Made by a program: the position numbers and the translations under genes. A DNA stretch of 64,000 nt, from assembly GCF_949628265.1 (NCBI RefSeq), contig NC_088787.1, positions 8,546,501-8,610,500 of the forward strand. The letters are read 5' to 3'. Position 1 is the stretch's first letter. Each line of letters opens with the position of its first letter. This DNA is from Cloeon dipterum. Taxonomy: Eukaryota > Arthropoda > Insecta > Ephemeroptera > Baetidae. Of the stretch, positions 52,236-63,933 are shown piece by piece. The notes below the pieces were generated by a model that saw only the letters and a list, made by a program, of their open reading frames with translations, did not search any database and had not been told where the DNA came from.

Positions 52236-55200
52236 TCACAATATTTGACACTGCCGCTTCGTCCTTCGCTTTCGGAATTTCAGCGCCGCTTTTATCGCTT
52301 GGTCGAACACGTGCTTCACCCCGACCTGGAAATGAGCAGATTACACTGTTTACGCCGCTCTTGTAGCAGTAATAATAATTAATTGCCCCACTTTCCGCCC
52401 TGGAACTCTTCGTACGCAGCAATAAATTTTATACAGCCCCCAATAAAATGCATATCTGATTGCGTTACTATGATTTCTTACGCTTGGACCCTTAAGAAAT
52501 TCTTGAATTTAAATCATTCTTTCCTTTGGAGATAAAAAGAATCAAGAATTCTGGGCTCAGTTAAAGAGATTAAGATAAAACCAAGATAAAAAATTACGCA
52601 ACAGCGTGAAAGCTTGTTTAACGTGGGCGCGAAAAATGCTAGGAAATTTTATAACTTACGATATGGCGCCACTCACAATCAGTATGGAATTGACCATTAG
52701 TTAAAGTAGAAAACAAATAACTTTTTACTGTTTAAACTTAAAAAAAATAAATTCATGCTACAAGGTTTACTGCAGAAAATACTGAATCAACATTCGTTGC
52801 ACTCAATTCGTCGTGTCTGAAAATTGCACTAACAAAATGCTGTCAACCCTATGCCATCCACCCTTTTTGCAATTTAAATAAAAATCCACTCCATCCTTAT
52901 TGTTTGTCATTTCCCAGCAGGGTCACAGCCATATCGTATTATTATTTTCTATTTTATTTTAACTCTTGAGTAAATTCGTTACAGGTTGACAAACGTTACA
53001 ATTAATTTATTATTTGAAACAAAATCAAATAGGTGTTAACAGAACTTTTGAAAGTTATCACATTGTCAAACTATGACGTTATTGGTGACGCAATTTAGAT
53101 TTTAGCCAGCGTTTTTATCTCGGCTTTACTTCGTTCTGTTAATATTTTCAAATGCATCAATCAGCACTCATTTAGAAATTGAAATTTACCGTCTGTGTAA
53201 GTTTGGGTTTTTAACATTTTTTAATTATTTCAGCTCAGATTTTATGCAAAAAATGCCCTATAATTTATATTTAAGATTTATTTTGAAATGCTGGAACGGT
53301 TGACATTTTTTTATGGATCTGAAACGTTTTTTATCTTCCAGGATAAGAAAGATTACCGAAAGATAACGCTCTTTTCTCGCTTAAAAATATAAAGAATTCT
53401 TCCCTGTTCAATAAAAATTTCAAAACCTAATCCGAGTGCACGTTATTATTCTTTAGCATGCTGAAAATTAAAAATTTAAATTTACCCTAGTGAGCGAGGA
53501 GCAGTCGCAGTAGTAGTAGCACTGCATCTTCCTCTGCGCCTCCTGCGCCTCGACGCTGGAAACGACTTCCATATTTATTTCCCGCAGCCGGTTGATTGTT
53601 TCAATATCGTTCCTAAGGTCGGCCTTGGTCCCCACCAGGAGGATCGGCGTGCCCGGGCAATAGTGCCGCAACTCGGGCAACCACTGTCAAGTGAAAAGAG
53701 AGAAAAATAAATAAATAAAAATAAGAACCTTATGGGTTAGTGTCTTCCTCACTTTTAGTTTAATATTAGCGAATGAATCGGGCGAATCGACCGCAAAACA
53801 AGCGATGAACACGTCTGTTCTTGGATAGCTCAGCGGCCGCAGTTTATCATAGTCTTCCTCTCCTGCAATTTAAAAAGAATTTGGTCGGTTTTATTGTTAC
53901 ATATATTTTTGTTCGGTTGTTTTTAATAAATTTTGTTTAAGTAGCTAAAAGACAGATTTTTCAAACTGGAATAGGAGTGAAAAATAGCTGTTGTTGTTTG
54001 TCGTCAAAAAAACAATGAATACAAACTAAAGTAACACTTAAAATTTATTTCAAAATAAAATGTTTTTAAATAATTATTCAATGATTATTAAGTTCACAAT
54101 TTAGAATCGGAATAAATTTAAAAAATTCATTTTAATTATTTTTGAATTAGTTTATATTTTGGGACGGATGAATTGATATGAAAGTGTAATTTTAAATAAT
54201 TCTGCTATGAACAAAGCAAACTGCCATAATATATTACTATACATATTTCAGAATGAGTAAGATAAATAATATTCTTTGTTGTTTGAGTCGCTAATACAGT
54301 TCTTGGAATTTAAATTGTCATTTATTTCCACTGTAATCTCCAAATCTAAAACGGTTCAGCCAATTGTAGACCAAAAAATCTTATTTTCTGTCATTTCTAC
54401 TTCGAATGGCTGAACCAATATCGGTTTACAGCACTTCAAATTTATACGCCATATAGTATTGAATGTTTAATCGCAGTGTAAGTACTAGAAAATTGTAGTA
54501 TTTTTTTAGGAATTTTCCAATTGACGAAAATAATAATAATTCTTCTTACCTGCTGTGTCAAATAAGCCTAGTTTGTGGTTCTCCCCGTCAATGATGACGT
54601 CGGCGGTGTAATTATCAAAAATCTGTCATCAAACTTTAAAATCAAGTGCTCTTCCAGAGCGAAAATAGTTATTTTTTTCTCACAGTCGGAACATATTCAG
54701 TCGGGAACCTGTTGGACGTGTAGGAAATCAAGAGCGACGTCTTGCCGACGGTGCCGTCGCCGACGACAACGCATTTTATTGAGCGGGCCTCCTGCTCCTC
54801 GCCGGTTTTCTGCAAAAAATAATATTTATTTGAGACGCGCGAATCGTATCTCAAGGCTGGCGCGTCTTAAGCGCGAGAAAAGCGTCACTCGCTGCAGCAT
54901 TAGCCGCGGCAGCAGATAAGATAAATTTGTTGCATTATACGAACCGGACAATCCCTCACCGACGCCCAGTTAGAACACATATTAAAATTCATTTCGACTC
55001 ACGGAATGACCAAAAGTGTCGGCGCCTCGTTTGAAATCTAATTAAGCCTGCGTGACCCACATTCGTTATTTAACTTTCGTTTAACGTTCGAAACGAAGGA
55101 CGCAAACACTCGATATTTTTCTATATTTTCAGTGGAAAAATGAAAAACTTGCGACGTCACAAACACGAAAATAAAAGTATCCTCAGACATGTGACATCAA

Positions 55201-55314
55201 ACTTTAAATTACCCCCTATTTTCAAAAATAATATTCAGTAACAGAATTTACCTTGCTAGAAACACTTGTCGCGGTGGACGTGGTGGACTCGACTCTCGAA
55301 ATTTTCGAACTCAT
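52236..55314 (-). CDS. Cdc42-like Rho GTPase paralog with Glu at switch II Gln61 site
   Basis: Minus-strand exons 55252-55314, 54684-54809, 54550-54622, 53753-53862, 53486-53683 and 52236-52325 join to 219 residues. The last four exons are 73, 110, 198 and 90 bp, identical to those of Cdc42. A Ser/Thr-rich N-terminal extension ([20 protein letters not shown], about 30 residues) precedes [16 protein letters not shown]. The effector loop [11 protein letters not shown] is close to Cdc42. Switch II reads [17 protein letters not shown], so Glu89 replaces the catalytic Gln61. GTKADLR serves base recognition. An unusual [12 protein letters not shown] precedes the final helix. The C terminus [14 protein letters not shown] is polybasic with a CAAX box (CQIL), predicted to be geranylgeranylated. 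I cannot match it to RhoL, Mtl or Rac by name. Confidence 0.9.
54345..54430. repeat. Small palindrome related to the CAGATGGCG family
   Basis: AAAACGGTTCAGCCAATTGTAG faces CTACTTCGAATGGCTGAACC around an AT-rich centre. The GGTTCAGCCAAT block also lies inside the element at 31552-31759, so this looks like an internal remnant. It is inside intron 3 of the Rho paralog. Confidence 0.45.
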
Positions 55315-55941
55315 TTTCTAAAGCATTGTCATGTCACCTTATTCGCCTGCTAAAAAACACTCAAGGCCCGCACGTCAGGACAGCTCCCAGCTGAACGAAC
55401 ACTCGAAATAATGCGCCTATAAAGCTGCACGCGCGCCGCTCGCTGTTATCTCGGCGCCTCCACCACTCTTTTTTTTCCTGATACCTGCATATATGGAGAC
55501 GGGCTACCAGCTCGCACTTACCTGCATTATTGCCTTATCTTTCAAAAAATATTCTGAGGAACGTACCAGAGATTGTGTTTACTTATTGCGGCGCATTCAA
55601 GTGGCCACAAGAGTCGGTATTATTTATTACGCTAATTAGGGTAAAGATAATAATATTATAGCAGCAACTTTTTCAATAAATTTATTCGGAACAATTAATA
55701 AAACTAACGATATAAACATTTATGGTATTACATTGGTAAAGACGTAAGAAACAAACCAAATTATTCGCCACAACCTTTCTACAACATACATACTCAATTA
55801 AAATTATCAGAAAAAGAAAATATTTTTACTTTCATTTATACACATTCATAATAAGTCATATTCTACACTTAGAAACGAAAAGTGATTTTGATTCAGTTGT
55901 GGAATAAAACCTAGGTTTATTCTACCCTTTCAAAGTTGAAA

Positions 55942-57947
55942 TTAGCTATCGAATGCACTGATAAACTGAGTGATACTGGAACTGCTATTGTCGCCAATCC
56001 ACTTATGAAACCTTTTCTTAATAATAGGTAAATGCTCTTTACAACAACTGCTCAGACATAGATGAGAATCTTGAAAATACAAATTCAAAGCGACCAGTTT
56101 GGGGAGAAACGCTGAAGACTTCTGAATGAAGTCTTTAAACGCCTTCAAAAATGGAACGTTTACTCCAGTTTTAAACCGTCCGGAAAATCCTAGACTGAGC
56201 TTTGAGAGTTTTCCCAAGACTTGTTTGCTCTCGATCAGTGACGTCAGTTTCTTCAAGTCCTCTACGTCCAATAAATGGCAACATTTCAATGACACTCTCT
56301 CCAGGTTTGGCGCTGACAGAATTTTGGACACCTTAAAAAAAAAGTCGTCGTCGTCATCTTCGTCATCGTCGTCATCGTCGTCACCACTGTAATGTACAGA
56401 TTGAATATTATCAAATAGTATATAACCGTAAATAATGTATTTAAAAATGTCGAAGTTATCTGGATAATCTTAATTTCTGCAGCGAATAACATAAAATTAA
56501 CACATTATAATTGAAAACAACAAACTGTCTATTTTTATATCTAAATATTTACCTTGGGATCCACTTCAGATCTCTTAATTTCGCATTGGAATATTGGATT
56601 TGCTCATTATCTTCATCATCAAATGTTACATTTTTCAAAGCCAACTTGCTCAGGTTCGGGAAAGCTGCAAATACTGCGCTCAATTTAAATTCAAACTGCA
56701 CTCTGTGCAATGTTAGTGTATGCAGATTCGCTCCATATGCAGCAGATAATTTGTTGAACGCTGAAATTGATGGCAAGATGTACAGGTACAAACTTTCGAT
56801 TTTAGAAAATCGGAGCACTGACTTTAACTGTCTTTGATCATCGACATAATCTGGCCATCCAACCTGTAAAATTATGTAACAAAATTATTTTTGCCTGATT
56901 CTTTAGTGAAAAACTAAATAGATATAAACAGTTTAAACCTTAAGATCAGTGACATTGGGGTAGTAGAGATGCAGGTCCAAATCGCATATGGCCGTACTCA
57001 AATGGCGCAAGGATGAAGTCTCATCAGGTTGCGGTGCCTCTCTTGTGAAACAACAGCAAGTGTATTGTGCTTCGCGTATCAATTCCAGTTTGGTGAGATG
57101 CTTCATGCAGAGACTCGTTAATATTCTGATTTCTTCACAATTATCTAAAATATGCTGGAACAAAAACACTTTGAGCCGGGAGAACCTTGATTTGAATTTC
57201 TCAATGGCATCACTGCTCCATTCCCTCCTCAAATCTATGCCCGAAAAATCAAGGATCACATCGAGGTACACTAATTTTGTGAGTTGGTCGCAGATCGATT
57301 CCAAGCTTGTGTATTTCATCTCGAGGCTGGGAATCTCGAGTTTGGTCAGATTCTTCATTCTGCAAATGGCTGGAATCGATCTGCCCTTCATGCTGTCGAC
57401 CATAATTATCCAATTTTGGTTGCAGCTCAGGTGCTGCAGTTTTGTAGCCTTTTCAGCAATCGTCTCAAGAATCTGCTCACCAGAAACTCTCATCGATTAA
57501 CAAAATTACACTTTAGATCATTTATACTATCATACTTTATCAGCATTTTCTAAAACGTAGACATCGCTTCCGTAAGACAAAATGTGTTCAAACTCGAACT
57601 TTTTCGTCTCACGACTGATCAACAGCGACAGAGCATTGATAATTTTGTCCATAGTATCGTTGTTCTGTCTTTCTTGTGGATCGATGCATTTTATTTGCGT
57701 CAAATTGCTCAAGATCAGTTCCAGCAAACAAGTGGCTGTAAGATAAAAATTTCAATGCATGACAACACTTAATAATAAACTCACGTAATGCTTTTAATTT
57801 CGTTTCATTTTCGAGGAAGTGTTTAATTTTGCTGGCGATATGAACGGTAGCAATTTCTTTCAGACTTCTTATTCGCCTCTTCTTTAAACTCTGCAGCCTC
57901 TTCCTGGTCGTCTGCAGCAGACTTGATGATGAATTACGCGTTTTCAT
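55942..57947 (-). CDS. F-box/LRR-like protein, tandem copy A
   Basis: Minus-strand exons 57785-57947, 57536-57735, 56939-57472, 56553-56863 and 55942-56386 join to 550 residues. The N terminus is basic (MKTRNSSSSLLQTTRKRL), then LPTCLLELILSNL at about 55-67 resembles an F-box helix. The rest has repeated leucine patterns (NLTKLEIPSL, HLTKLELI, NLSKLALKNV, KLSKLSL) like LRR arrays of F-box proteins. Exon 5 opens with an acidic run, GDDDDDDDEDDDDD, encoded by a GAC/GAT microsatellite. If the F-box is real, the protein would be a substrate receptor of an SCF ubiquitin ligase; this is inference. No named family is recognised. A reverse AATAAA at 55916-55921 overlaps the region just after the stop. 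Confidence 0.78.
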
Positions 57948-58162
57948 GTTGAGTGCCTATTAATGAAACTATTTTTTTAAACCTCTATGGACCACATTGA
58001 TAAATTTTTTACTGTTGAACATTACGACATGCTTTAAAAATTAATAAAAAGCTAATTATTTTTCACATAAAAAGAGTATTGCACTAAGCATATTCCTATT
58101 AAAATTTATATACTACTATATAAACATGTAGCTCTTGGTAAATTTTTGTATCCTCATTTGAG

Positions 58163-58300
58163 ATGGCCGACCCCTTCTATATTTATCAAAGCTTCAAAGC
58201 CGCGTCCCGATCAAGAACGAATAACATTGGTGCACGAGTCTCTGTGAAGGAAGACCCTATCCAGAAAAGGACCTGCTTAAGTTACTATGCCCCCACACCG
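58163..58300 (+). other. Duplicated upstream block with a short ORF (copy A)
   Basis: An ATG at 58163 opens MADPFYIYQSFKAASRSR. The same block is at 62902 in the second unit, but a 1 bp length difference (CCTAT versus CCCTAT) puts the ends in different frames. It may be promoter sequence shared by both F-box-like genes, or the relic of a small exon. Coding status is doubtful. Confidence 0.3.
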
Positions 58301-58305
58301 GCAGA

Positions 58306-59228
58306 TTATTTCTTTTTTTGCAGACTAAATGTTAATTTTAAAATGCAAATAAAAATAGTGCTGACATTAAAATATGCATTGAAAATAAAAGAAAAATACA
58401 AATTTTTTTTACACCGTGGGTGGGTACATTTTGGCCCTGAATAATGGGTTGCCTCACTACATAGAGTGCAGGGCAGCAAAAATTGGGCCCGAAGAACGCG
58501 CTAGACTAGATCCTGTTAAACCTTCTTTGTTTGTGTGCTCTGCAGAGGGTAGCAATTACAGCTCCAACTTAAAAATTCAAAATGTAAAAATGGTTGTTTT
58601 TTTTTGTCTAAAGCGCTTGTTTTGAGAGTGGCAAAACGGATTCTTAAAATATCGGTGCCATCCTATTATTTAAACCCATCTAACCAAACTAACTTAACGC
58701 CAGCCGAAATTCTTCTTTCGAAAAGCATCCTATTTGTAGTCAACGGAATTCCCGAAATTCCAAAATCATGCAAACAAATACCTGTTTTTTTTCTGAGGCC
58801 AAAACTCGCGTGTATACAACGAGCTCTGACGAAGGGGAAATGCCAGCTGAGGGTTGCTTACATCGTCTGCGTCTGCGCGTGGGTGAAATGCGCGCGCCCT
58901 GAGTTTCAGGTTGAGCCACAAATACATACAGAGGCACTTATGAAATTTGTTGGTCAATTAAAGTGTTTTTTCCATTTTCAGCTTTGTTAGGCAATATATG
59001 TTTAGTGCTCTCTTGTTCGAAATTACGAAATTTAGATTCTTTTGTTTAACTACAAAACTGTTCCTTTTTTACTAAACTACACAATGCAGAGATGGAAATT
59101 TTAGTGAATATTGCGTGTGCATGGCATCAAATTCATCAAGATTTGATAAATCTTTCCTTCTACTTTGGAAAATTTGTTTGAACGATTTAGACTCTCTGAT
59201 GCAAAAATATATATATTTATTTCTCTTA
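58306..59228. other. Spacer between the F-box/LRR copies, no gene seen
   Basis: AT-rich, with a plus-strand ORF at 58604-58990 that has no family resemblance and no matching sequence in the second unit. It is not part of the duplicated block. I see no supported gene or RNA. Confidence 0.4.
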
Positions 59229-60240
59229 AAACATTGTTGTGAACCTCTTCGGCCTGAGATTTGCCCCATCACGCGACTGCAGACGAAAGGTGCGGCGCGA
59301 GGCCGCTACTCTAGAAATACCGTTTCATGTATGAAATTTGCTTTTCTTTATTTAAGTCATAATTATTATTATCATAGGAGTTAAAATTTATCTTTTCCTC
59401 ATCTCAATTAGAAAATCAGTTTAAATTACATTATTTTTATTTAAGTGCCTCTGCCAAGTCTTTTGAGAGCATTTGAAAATTCAGTCAGCAAGTTTAAGAA
59501 AAATTTATAAAATAAATCAAAATCCTCTGCGTGCTTGAGTAAATGTTCCGTCAAAGGCTACCCAAAAATTAAGTCTTGAATATTTTAGGCTGGATTACTG
59601 TGTGAACTTGGTGCTCAGTTTAAATATCATCTTCTTAGGATTGAAGCAATAAATTAATCGTCTTCTTGCGCGTGTTACTCTTTTTGGGTCTTGTAACTTG
59701 CACGGCGTCATTCTCTTCAATGGGGGCTTCATATGCAGGATAACAAATTTCTCCGTCAATAAAAGACTTTCAATTGCGAAGTTGGCCATAATTACGTTAC
59801 TAAAGCTAAGTTACGCGGACGAGACTTTGAAAATAAAAGATAAATTCTTACTGTGACTGGCAAGGCAAAAGAGGGTTAACTATAATAGGTAGAGGCGCAG
59901 GAGAGATGCTACTGCTCGGCAGAGGCGCCAGGAAACCGTCTGCGGACCGAGCTGGCGAAAGCCGCCTCGAAGCTCGGGGGCGGGGGGTGGTGTGACACCG
60001 CTTGGGGTGTCACGTGCCAGCCAGAGATGGGAAAATTACAGTTTGGGGCGCCGACGTTAATTTAAGTTGAACAGTGCTCGTTTGTCGTTTAAGGAAAAAA
60101 AAATAAAGAAAGACCAATTTTATACATAAAACGGTGTGGTTCTTGGGTAGCGGCCAGAGCGTCCGGCGGCCGCGCGCCGCGTCTTTAGGTCTGCAGGAGC
60201 ATGATGGGGCAAATCAGGCCGAGTCGTGTCACGACAATTA
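59229..60240. mobile_element. 1.0 kb element with about 110 bp terminal inverted repeats
   Basis: The left end (59229-59338) reads TTGTTGTGAACC, CGGCCTGAGATTTGCCCCATCA, GTCTGCAG-region, GCGGCGCGAGGCCGCTAC and ACCGTTTCATGTAT. The right end (60118-60240) carries the same blocks in reverse complement, from ACATAAAACGGTGTGG through GATGGGGCAAATCAGGCCGAG to TCGTGTCACGACAA. The interior has a GC-rich stretch (59880-60020) and no convincing ORF. It sits only in the spacer between the duplicated genes. Family unknown. Confidence 0.6.
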
Positions 60241-60414
60241 AGAGATCAGGATTGTCAAATATTCAGCTATTCGGTAAAAAAATAAGTAGTGTAGGTAGTA
60301 AATATAGAAAGAAATGAACTTTTAAAACATTTATAGTGTTCTCGAGTCATTCATTCATTTTTAATTATTTTTTTTATTTAATTATCTAATTTATAATCTG
60401 GTTTCTTTGTAACA

Positions 60415-63045
60415 AAATAATAAAACTAACGAGCATAAACGATAGTAAATTTTATTTTACAAGACGTAGAAAAGAGTAAAACCACGAACCGTTAGCGATA
60501 GCAAAACCAAATTATTTGCCACAATATTTTTACAACATTATTAAAAAAATTAATATCAGGCTAAAAATTAATATTATAATATACTTATTTCAAAGCTATT
60601 CTACATAAAAATGAACAGCAAATCAAGTGATATTGATTCAGTGGTGGAATACAACCTCGGTAAATATATTCTATTCTTCTAAAGCGAAGTTAAGAAGCGA
60701 ATGCACTGATTAACTGAGTGATACTACCATCGCCAATCAACTGGCGAAACCTCTCCCCAATAATAGGAACATGCTCTTCACGACGGCTTATCAATTCTCG
60801 ATCAGAATCACCAATCTGTAATTCCAAAGCGACCAGTTCGGGGAGAAACGCTGAAGACATTTGAATGAAGTCTCTAAACGCCTTCAAAAATGGAACGTTT
60901 ACTCCAGTTTTAAACCGTCCGGAAAATTCTAGACTGAGCTTCGAGAGTTTTCCCAAGACTTGTTTGCTCTCGATCAGTGACGTCAGTTTCTTCAAGTCCT
61001 CTACGTCCAATAAATGGCAACATTTCAATGACACTCTCTCCAGGTTTGGCGCTGACAGAATTTTGGACACCTTAAAAAAAAAGTCGTCGTCGTCATCTTC
61101 GTCATCGTCGTCGTCGTCGTCACCACTGTTATGTACAGATTGAATATTATCAAATAGTATATAACCGTAAAAATGTATTTAAAAATGTCGAAGTTATCTG
61201 GATAATCTTAATTTCTGCAGCGAGTAACATAAAATTAACACATTATAATTGAAAACAACAAACTGTCTATTTTTATATCTAAATATTTACCTTGGGATCC
61301 ACTTCAGATCTCTTAATTTCGCATGTGAATATTGGATTTGCTCATTATCTTCATCATCAAATGTTACATTTTTCAACGCCAACTTGCTCAGGTTCGGGAA
61401 AGCTGCAAAAACTGCGCTCAATTTAAATTCAACCTCCGGTGAGTCCAAAGTTAGTGTATGCAGATTCGCTCCATATGCAGCAGATATTTTGTTGAACGCT
61501 GAAATTGATGGCAAGATGTACAGGTACAAACTCTCGATTTTAGAAAATCGGAGCACTGACTTTAACTGTCTTTGATCATCGGCATAATCTGGCCATCCAA
61601 CCTGTAAAATTATGTAACAAAATTATTTTTGCCTGATTCTTTTGTGAAAAACTAAATAGATATAAACAGTTTAAACCTTAAGATCAGTGACATTGGGGTA
61701 GTAGAGATGCAGGTCCAAATCGCATATGGCCGTACTCAAATGGCGCAAGGATGAAGTCTCAGCAGGTAGCGGTGGTTCTCTTATAGTGCAACACTCGCAA
61801 GTGAATTCTGTTTCGCGTATCAATTCCAGTTTGGCGAGGTGCTCCATGCAGAGACTCGTTAATGTTCTGATGTTCTCGTTATTAGAGTAACTGTGCCGGA
61901 ACAAAAACACTTTGAGCCGGGAGAACCTTGATTTGAATTTCTCAATCTCATTGCTGCTCAATTCCTCCTGCAAATCTATGCCCGAAAAATCAAGGATCAC
62001 ATCGAGGTACAATAATTTTTTGAGTTCGTCGCAGATCGATTCCAAGCTTGTGTATTTTATCTCGAAGCTGGAAATCTCGAGTTTGGTCAGATTCTTCATT
62101 CTGCAAATGGCTGAAATCGATCTGCTGTTCATGATGGCGTCTATATTTCTAAAATCTTGGTTGACGCTCAGGTGCTGCAATTTTGTAGCCTTTTCAGCAA
62201 TCGTCTCAAGAATCTGCTCACCAGAAACTCTCGATTAACAAAATTATACTTTTAGAAGATTTATATTATCATACTTTATCAGCATTATCTTGAACGCAGT
62301 CTGCGCTTCCATAGGACAAAATGTGTTTAAACTCGAACTCTTTCGTCTCACGACCGATTGACAGCGATAGAGCATTGATAATTTTGTCCATAGTATCGTT
62401 GTTCTGTCTTTCTTGTGGATCGATGCATTTTATTTGCGTCAAATTTCTCAAGATCAGTTCCAGCAAACAAGTGGCTGTAAAAGATAAAAATTTCAATGCA
62501 TGACAACACTTAATAATAAACTCACGTAATGCTTTTAATTTCGTTTCATTTTCGAGGAAGTGTTTAATTTTGCTAGCGATATGAACGGTAGCAATTTCTT
62601 TCAGACTTCTCATTCGCCTCTTCTTTAAACTCTGCAGCCTCGTCCTGGTCGTCTGCAGCAGACTTGATGATGAATTACGCGTTTTCATGTTGAGTGCCTA
62701 TAAATTAAACACATTTGTTTAAAACTGATTTCGACCACTTTGCTTAAATATATTTACTGTTAAACAAACAAGCTTTATAAAATAAATAAAAAACTAATTA
62801 TTTTTCACATAAAAAGAGTATTGCACTAAGCATATTCCTATTCAAATTTATCTACTATATAAACATGTAGCTCTTGGTAAATTTTTGTATCTTCATTTGA
62901 GATGGCCGACCCCTTCTATATTTATCAAAGCTTCAAAGCCGCGTCCCGATCAAGAACGAATAACATTGGTGCACGAGTCTCTTTGAAGGAAGACCCCTAT
63001 CCAGAAAAGGACCAGCGAGCTTGTGTTACTATGCCCCCACACCGG
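60415..63045. repeat. Tandem duplication unit B (F-box/LRR-like gene and flanks)
   Basis: Second copy of the 55690-58305 unit, same orientation. Matching ends near TATCCAGAAAAGGACC and the CCCCCACACCGG block at about 63036. Confidence 0.8.
60690..62688 (-). CDS. F-box/LRR-like protein, tandem copy B
   Basis: Minus-strand exons 62526-62688, 62275-62474, 61677-62213, 61291-61601 and 60690-61125 join to 548 residues. Exon lengths are the same as copy A except exon 3 (+3 bp) and exon 5 (-9 bp). The basic N terminus, the F-box-like LPTCLLELILRNL, the leucine repeats and the acidic run in exon 5 are all kept. Sequence differences cluster in exon 3 (for example NQDFRNIDAIMNSRS versus NQNWIIMVDSMKGRS) and in the last 60 residues. 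All splice sites match copy A, so both copies look intact. A reverse AATAAA at 60451-60456 is a poly(A) candidate. Function as for copy A is inferred from the F-box-like motif only. Confidence 0.78.
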
Positions 63046-63933
63046 GGTCTTTTTATTTAAAACTAACTGTGAAATTAATGCACGCTTGCTGGAAGCGTGC
63101 AGAGCAGCAAGTTGCAATCGGACTGCCAATATAAACCCTCCCAAATCAGAATGCACACTCATTATTGCCATGCAAGAAAATCAAAATTTTCTGACACAAT
63201 TCGGCTGACACAGAATCGACTTTAGCTTTTTAACTGCCCACGCATTTATGCCGCGAAAGGCACGGCTGAACAAATATTAAAATTTGAGTGGCAGTGTTAA
63301 ACTACCCGAAGTGATCATTGGGTCTACGACGTTATTTTCTCCGGAGTTTAATCATTTTTACGATCTTTGAGCGGCGGCTGATGCATGGTGCAGCTTGGCT
63401 AAAGTCACGCGGTGGCTGGTAGCTTACTTGAAATTGACTTAAAACTAGCCGGCTGGCGCGGCTTGCTCTGACCTCCAGCCACGCCTTTATTATTTTTCGA
63501 CAAAATTTGAGGTCTGATCTGAACCATAAAATAACTTATGAATAGAAATCTTTATTTTTATTTATTCGAAACTGCTGGAAATTTTACACAATTATATGAA
63601 CCACTCATTAAAATCTCCTCTAATACGAAATGATCAGGTAGCTAGATTTTAGTGCGTCTTTATTTATTTTATCGGGTCTTTATTAGGTACCTGAAAATGC
63701 TCTGATAAACCCAGTACGAGGTAATTTATTCTCTCGTCGGGCCGGGTTTGTTAGGTGGGGTTGGGTTTCGTCAAACCGGTGAGGGTGTTTTAAAAACCAA
63801 ATTATGCTTCAACCTGAAAAGAACTTAAACCTTATTCTCATACGCTCTCAGAACAGCAATTCCAATGCATTTTACATATCATTTTTCAATCAGAGAGCGC
63901 AGAGGGCTGAGTGGGTACCATATGGGGATAAAC
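63046..63933. other. Right-end spacer, no gene seen
   Basis: AT-rich with a locally GC-richer stretch at 63370-63490 that vaguely resembles 40240-40440. No ORF shows family resemblance. Confidence 0.35.

Larger units (their letters stand above)
55690..58305. repeat. Tandem duplication unit A (F-box/LRR-like gene and flanks)
   Basis: Nearly the whole segment recurs at about 60415-63045 in the same orientation, offset about 4.74 kb, covering the gene, its introns and several hundred bp upstream. Beyond these limits the two copies stop matching. Intron sequence is nearly as similar as exon sequence, so the duplication is recent. Confidence 0.8.

Noticed and set aside
57473..57493. ATG at 57493 considered as the start of a separate gene for exon 3 of the F-box/LRR copy A
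   Set aside because: The tandem copy lacks this ATG; an acceptor ending GTGAGCAG just downstream joins exon 2 to exon 3 in frame in both copies.
58604..58990. 128-codon ORF in the spacer between the F-box/LRR copies
   Set aside because: No family resemblance and no splice sites supporting it; chance ORF.
60040..60080. GGGGCGCCGACGTTAA considered as an LTR primer-binding site
   Set aside because: No paired LTRs, no polypurine tract and no retroelement ORF nearby; it lies inside the 59229-60240 inverted-repeat element.
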